The notes below the pieces were generated by a model, which searched no databases, was not told the DNA's origin, and was given only the letters and a program-made list of their open reading frames with translations. A stretch of 8,832 nt of DNA from an uncultured Clostridia bacterium (GTDB lineage Bacteria > Bacillota > Clostridia > TANB77 > CAG-508): NCBI GenBank assembly GCA_949077355.1, contig CARUQW010000009.1, positions 1-8,832 of the forward strand. Reading direction: 5' to 3'. Below, in pieces: positions 5,793 through 8,832 of the stretch (positions within the stretch are counted from its first letter, which is position 1; every line of letters begins with the position of its first letter). Made by a program: the position numbers and the translations under genes.

Positions 5793-6362
5793 TTATATTT
5801 TTTCTAAAATACTTTCTAATATTTCTTTTCTATTTTTTGAAGTATCTATGTATTCTATACCATATTTAGAACAATCTACTTTTAAGATTTGATTTGTTTC
5901 TGCCCATTTCTCTGCATGTGCATCTAAATCTTCATCTGATATTCCAAAACTCCAGTCTTCTGGTTTATCATTATCTCTACATAATTTTATTATATCACTT
6001 TTAGTTAAATCTCCATGTCCTAGAGCAATTATTCTTGTAGTTTTTAAATCAATATATTCCTTAACTATTTTAGGCTCTAATTGTCCACTTTCTAGAATAT
6101 ACCCGTAATCATTTTTATCATTTTTAATACAAGAATTAAAAAACTCTAATAAAACTCTTTGAAAATATTCTCCATGCTCAAATTCTTTTTGTTCTTTTAT
6201 ATTCTTACGATAATAATCTTCCTTTCCTGCTGCTCTAATTAAAGCCCATTTTATACTATCAGAATGAATCAAACTATACTTATTATACTTTATCTTTATC
6301 ATATTACTTAATGTTGTTTTTCCAGCTCTCCCTATTCCCATAATTAATATATTTTGTATCAT
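5793..6362 (-). CDS. Small P-loop kinase-like NTPase
   Basis: A 189-residue protein starting with a hydrophobic strand and a Walker A loop, GIGRAGKTT at residues 9-17, in the layout of small nucleoside, shikimate or adenylate kinase-like enzymes. HSDSIKWAL (33-41) may be the substrate-binding segment after helix 1, and ILESGQLEP resembles the second strand region. The C-terminal half is charged and helical. The substrate is unknown; a phosphotransferase role is inferred only from the P-loop and size. The SD AAAGGAG lies 5 bases before the ATG. A TGGTATAAC sequence at 6383-6391 may act as an extended -10 promoter. It comes directly after the pyk terminator and before the GNAT gene. Confidence 0.8.
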   Translation of the reverse strand: MIQNILIMGIGRAGKTTLSNMIKIKYNKYSLIHSDSIKWALIRAAGKEDYYRKNIKEQKEFEHGEYFQRVLLEFFNSCIKNDKNDYGYILESGQLEPKIVKEYIDLKTTRIIALGHGDLTKSDIIKLCRDNDKPEDWSFGISDEDLDAHAEKWAETNQILKVDCSKYGIEYIDTSKNRKEILESILEKI

Positions 6363-6394
6363 AAAATCTCCTTTCCAATACTGTTATACCATAA

Positions 6395-6447
6395 CAAAAA
6401 AGATAATCTTATTTTCGACTTATTCCAAAATAATGATTATCTTTTTG
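6395..6447 (-). terminator. Rho-independent terminator of pyk
   Basis: Immediately after the pyk TAG the minus strand forms a long AT-rich stem: AAAAAGATAATC pairs with GATTATCTTTTT, continued by TTATTTT with AAAATAA after one bulged A, loop GGAATAAGTCG. The 3' arm ends in a run of six T. The A/T symmetry means it could also work in the opposite direction. Confidence 0.8.
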
Positions 6448-6453
6448 ATTTTC

Positions 6454-7890
6454 CTAAATTCTTGCAATTCCACCAATTACTTTGCTATCTTCAGCTGAAT
6501 CTAACCATTTAGCTCCTCCTGAAACAACAATCGTATCACCTTTTTCTAGAATTCCTTTTTGTTTTAATTTTTCAATTCCCTCTGCTACTACATCATCAAT
6601 TACTTCTTTCTTTTCAACATAAATTGGTGTTACATTCCAAGCGATTGCTAATTGATTGAATGTTCTTCTGTTGTCTGTAATTGCTAAAATTGGGCATCCT
6701 ACTCCTAATCCTGCAAATCTTCTTGCTGAGTCACCTGTGTTTGTATAACATACAATAGCATCTGCATTTAAATTCATTGCCATAACTGATGTTGAATAAG
6801 CAATTTTGCTTTCAAGATCATCCATCTTGATATCGTCTTTGCTTTTAAATCTTTTCCAATAATCAATATCTTTTTCTACTCTGTTTGCTATTTTTACCAT
6901 TGTTTTAACACATTCAACTGGATATTTTCCCATAGCACATTCTCCAGATAACATAACAGCACTTGTTCTATCATAAATAGCGTTAGCAACATCACTTGCT
7001 TCTGCTCTTGTTGGTAATGGATTGTATGTCATTGTTTCTAACATTTGTGTTGCTGTAATAGCTGGTTTGTTTGCTTTGTTTGATAATTTGATAAATCTTT
7101 TTTGCATAACTGGTGGTTCTGTAAAATCTGTTTCAGTAGCCATATCACCACGAGCAATCATTTGAACATCTGCGTTTTCAACGATTTCTTCCATGTGTTC
7201 TAGCCCTTCTACATTTTCTACTTTAGTAATAATTTTGATATCTTTTCCACCATTTTCATCTAATACTTTTCTTACTTGGTCAATGTCATCTTTATTTCTT
7301 GCAAATGACATAGCAACATAATCATAATCATGTTCACAAGCTGTTTTTAAGTCATCAATATCTTTTTGTTTTAAAGCTGGTAAACGTACTGCAGTTCCTG
7401 GTAAGTTAATTGTTTTTCTACTTCCTAAACCATTTCCATGTACTACTGTACATACAATATCTTTACCAACAATTTCATCAATTACTAATTCAATTGCTCC
7501 ATCATCTATTAGCACTTTACTTCCTGGTTTTACATCTTTGTATAATTCTTTGTAAGTTACAGATACTTTATCTTTATCTCCAACGATATCTTCATTTACT
7601 AATGTGAATTTTTGTCCATCTTCTAATACGATTTTTTCATTTTTTCCTGTTACTAACATTCCTGTTCTAATTTCTGGACCTTGCATATCTAATAATAATG
7701 AAACTGGTATATCAAGTTCTTTTCTTAATCTAATAATTTCCTCTGTTTTTTCTGATTGTTCATCCCAGCTACCATGTGAATAATTGATTCTTGTAACATT
7801 TAGTCCTGCATTGAATAATTCTTCTAATCTGTTTTCACTAGCTGGTCCTATTGTTCCAACAATTTTTGTTTTTCTTAAATCTTTTTTCAT
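6454..7890 (-). CDS. pyk: Pyruvate kinase
   Basis: A 478-residue glycolytic enzyme converting phosphoenolpyruvate and ADP to pyruvate and ATP. The start MKKDLRKTKIVGTIGPAS is classic. Further signatures: NYSHG (36-40), the QGPEIRTG segment (70-77), catalytic lysine in ITKVEN (K223), ARGD (246-249) for metal binding, TATQML (279-284), PTRAEASDVANA (293-304) and MLSGE (313-317). The C-terminal domain ends at GGIARI, without the extra PEP-utiliser domain found in some Bacillota. It is somewhat divergent: the usual RGDLGVE stretch is RGDMATETDF. The SD GGGAGG is 8 bases before the ATG. It has its own strong promoter and terminator, so is probably monocistronic. The frame is intact, with no CGG codon. 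Confidence 0.96.
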   Translation of the reverse strand: MKKDLRKTKIVGTIGPASENRLEELFNAGLNVTRINYSHGSWDEQSEKTEEIIRLRKELDIPVSLLLDMQGPEIRTGMLVTGKNEKIVLEDGQKFTLVNEDIVGDKDKVSVTYKELYKDVKPGSKVLIDDGAIELVIDEIVGKDIVCTVVHGNGLGSRKTINLPGTAVRLPALKQKDIDDLKTACEHDYDYVAMSFARNKDDIDQVRKVLDENGGKDIKIITKVENVEGLEHMEEIVENADVQMIARGDMATETDFTEPPVMQKRFIKLSNKANKPAITATQMLETMTYNPLPTRAEASDVANAIYDRTSAVMLSGECAMGKYPVECVKTMVKIANRVEKDIDYWKRFKSKDDIKMDDLESKIAYSTSVMAMNLNADAIVCYTNTGDSARRFAGLGVGCPILAITDNRRTFNQLAIAWNVTPIYVEKKEVIDDVVAEGIEKLKQKGILEKGDTIVVSGGAKWLDSAEDSKVIGGIARI

Positions 7891-7923
7891 TTCATATTCC
7901 TCCCTTAATTAAAACCGACTTAT

Positions 7924-7952
7924 ATTATATCATTACAACTTACAAAATTCAA
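7924..7952 (-). promoter_or_regulatory. Sigma-A-type promoter of pyk
   Basis: On the minus strand TTGAAT (7952-7947) and a perfect TATAAT (7929-7924) are separated by exactly 17 bases. Transcription would start near 7916, about 26 bases before the pyk ATG, with the SD in between. Confidence 0.85.
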
Positions 7953-7980
7953 CATTTTTTCCAAATTTTTTCTACCAAAA

Positions 7981-8706
7981 TCATTTTAGTTCAATAATGG
8001 CATGTAATGTTTTTTCATCTTGACTTTGTATTACCACAATGTGTTTATTATTCTCATAACTATAGTTACATTTTATAATATCTCCTAATTTGATTTCCTT
8101 TTTGTACATAATTCTTACTGAGTTAAATGGTCTTTGTTGGTAAATTTCTTCTGGTAGTGTTTCGTAAGCAATATCTAAATAATATAAGTTGTGCATATGT
8201 CCTATAATATCTATATCTTTCCTCTTTGCCTCATATATTATACTACTTTTGTAATTTTCTGGTGCTTTTATTTTTTCAATTTCTTTTTCTTTAAACACTG
8301 TTTTATCTATTTCTGATTGATATTTATCTGCCATTTCTGCTTGTACTTTTGCAATTTTTCCTGTTTGATTATTAATTAATAGCCATTTTGAAGAAGCTAT
8401 CACACAAAGTTCATGATTTTCATTATAAACTTCAAAGTCACGATAGGCATAGCATTTTACAATGGCTCTTGACCAAGTATGTATATCTAGTGTTTGTCCA
8501 TATTCTGGTCGTTTTATCACTTTTACTTTCCAATCTAATAAAATCCAAGATAGATGCGTTTCTTCTGATGTATTAATTCCATATCCTACACTATCTGAAT
8601 GATAAGCTGCAGCGTTTTCCAAATATTCCAATATTGCTCTATTGCTTACTTCTTTTCCTTTCCATATATCTTTTAATCCGATTTTAAACTTCTCTTGGTA
8701 TATCAT
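7981..8706 (-). CDS. Acyl-ACP thioesterase-like double hotdog protein
   Basis: A 241-residue cytoplasmic protein resembling bacterial acyl-ACP thioesterases (FatA/FatB-type, PF01643), which release fatty acids from acyl carrier protein. Two hotdog repeats are seen: the first with NRAILEYLENAAAYHSD (22-38) and the WKVKVIKRPEYGQTL strand region (59-73), the second with DIDIIGHMHNLYYLDIAYETLP (164-185). In FatA/FatB the second repeat normally reads D-x-D-x-N-x-H-x-N-N. Here D166 and H170 are kept, but the Asn position is Ile168. Catalysis may therefore differ or the substrate may be another acyl thioester. It stops 90 bases before pyk. SD AAAGGAAG precedes ATG 8706. A weak promoter (minus TTGTTA at 8789-8784, 16 bases, TAAACT) is possible. 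Confidence 0.85.
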   Translation of the reverse strand: MIYQEKFKIGLKDIWKGKEVSNRAILEYLENAAAYHSDSVGYGINTSEETHLSWILLDWKVKVIKRPEYGQTLDIHTWSRAIVKCYAYRDFEVYNENHELCVIASSKWLLINNQTGKIAKVQAEMADKYQSEIDKTVFKEKEIEKIKAPENYKSSIIYEAKRKDIDIIGHMHNLYYLDIAYETLPEEIYQQRPFNSVRIMYKKEIKLGDIIKCNYSYENNKHIVVIQSQDEKTLHAIIELK

Positions 8707-8768
8707 TTTTGGCTTCCTTTCTTTTTTGCCAATCTTTATTAGCTTATTATTTTTAATTTAAAGTTTAT

Positions 8769-8831
8769 CTATTTTTTATGCAGTAACAATTCGTGGGGAC
8801 CAGCAAGATTACCAGCTGTTATATAATTACA
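8769..8831 (-). other. Possible 3' end of an upstream gene, or noncoding
   Basis: On the minus strand one frame is open from the window edge for 20 codons (…ITAGNLAGPHELL…) to TAG at 8769. It is too short to identify and could be chance. The stretch also has a GTGGGGACC sequence similar in wording to the other GGGGAC-type intergenic elements. Nothing else is seen between here and the thioesterase start. Confidence 0.2.
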
Positions 8832-8832
8832 G

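Overview
The window comes from an AT-rich bacterial chromosome, most likely an uncultured member of the Clostridia (Bacillota). This is inferred from low GC, strong AAAGGAGG-type ribosome binding sites, AGA-dominated arginine usage and the conserved der-plsY-gpsA gene order. Every supported gene lies on the minus strand, so transcription runs from high to low coordinates.

Layout in transcription order. An acyl-ACP thioesterase-like gene (8706-7981) is followed by pyruvate kinase pyk (7890-6454), which has a very good sigma-A-type promoter and a strong terminator hairpin. Next is a pair of accessory genes: a small P-loop kinase-like protein (6362-5793) and a GNAT acetyltransferase (5739-5218). 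A further promoter (about 5159-5188) opens a housekeeping operon: der (double-GTPase ribosome assembly factor), plsY (acyl-phosphate:glycerol-3-phosphate acyltransferase), a small membrane-anchored protein of unknown function, gpsA (glycerol-3-phosphate dehydrogenase), a zinc-ribbon/coiled-coil protein and dtd (D-aminoacyl-tRNA deacylase). GpsA makes glycerol-3-phosphate and PlsY acylates it, so the operon couples phospholipid entry with ribosome assembly and translation quality control.

The striking feature is that der and plsY cannot be read in one frame. der needs two +1 shifts and plsY one. All three have the same form: one extra C directly before a conserved glycine codon, making an in-frame CGG in the original frame (CTT-CGG-A, ATC-CGG-G, ATT-CGG-A). 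Skipping one base restores a full-length, well-conserved protein each time (Der 441 aa, PlsY 213 aa). By my reading CGG is used nowhere else in frame in the window, although it occurs seven times out of frame inside genes. This points to +1 translational frameshifting, or quadruplet decoding, at an unassigned or very slowly read arginine codon CGG. In Der both shifts fall at the equivalent place, just before the Walker A glycine of each GTPase domain.

Intergenic regions also hold hairpin or REP-like palindromes, notably a 40-bp inverted repeat (39/40 matching) between der and plsY. No RNA gene, CRISPR array, insertion sequence or phage gene was seen.
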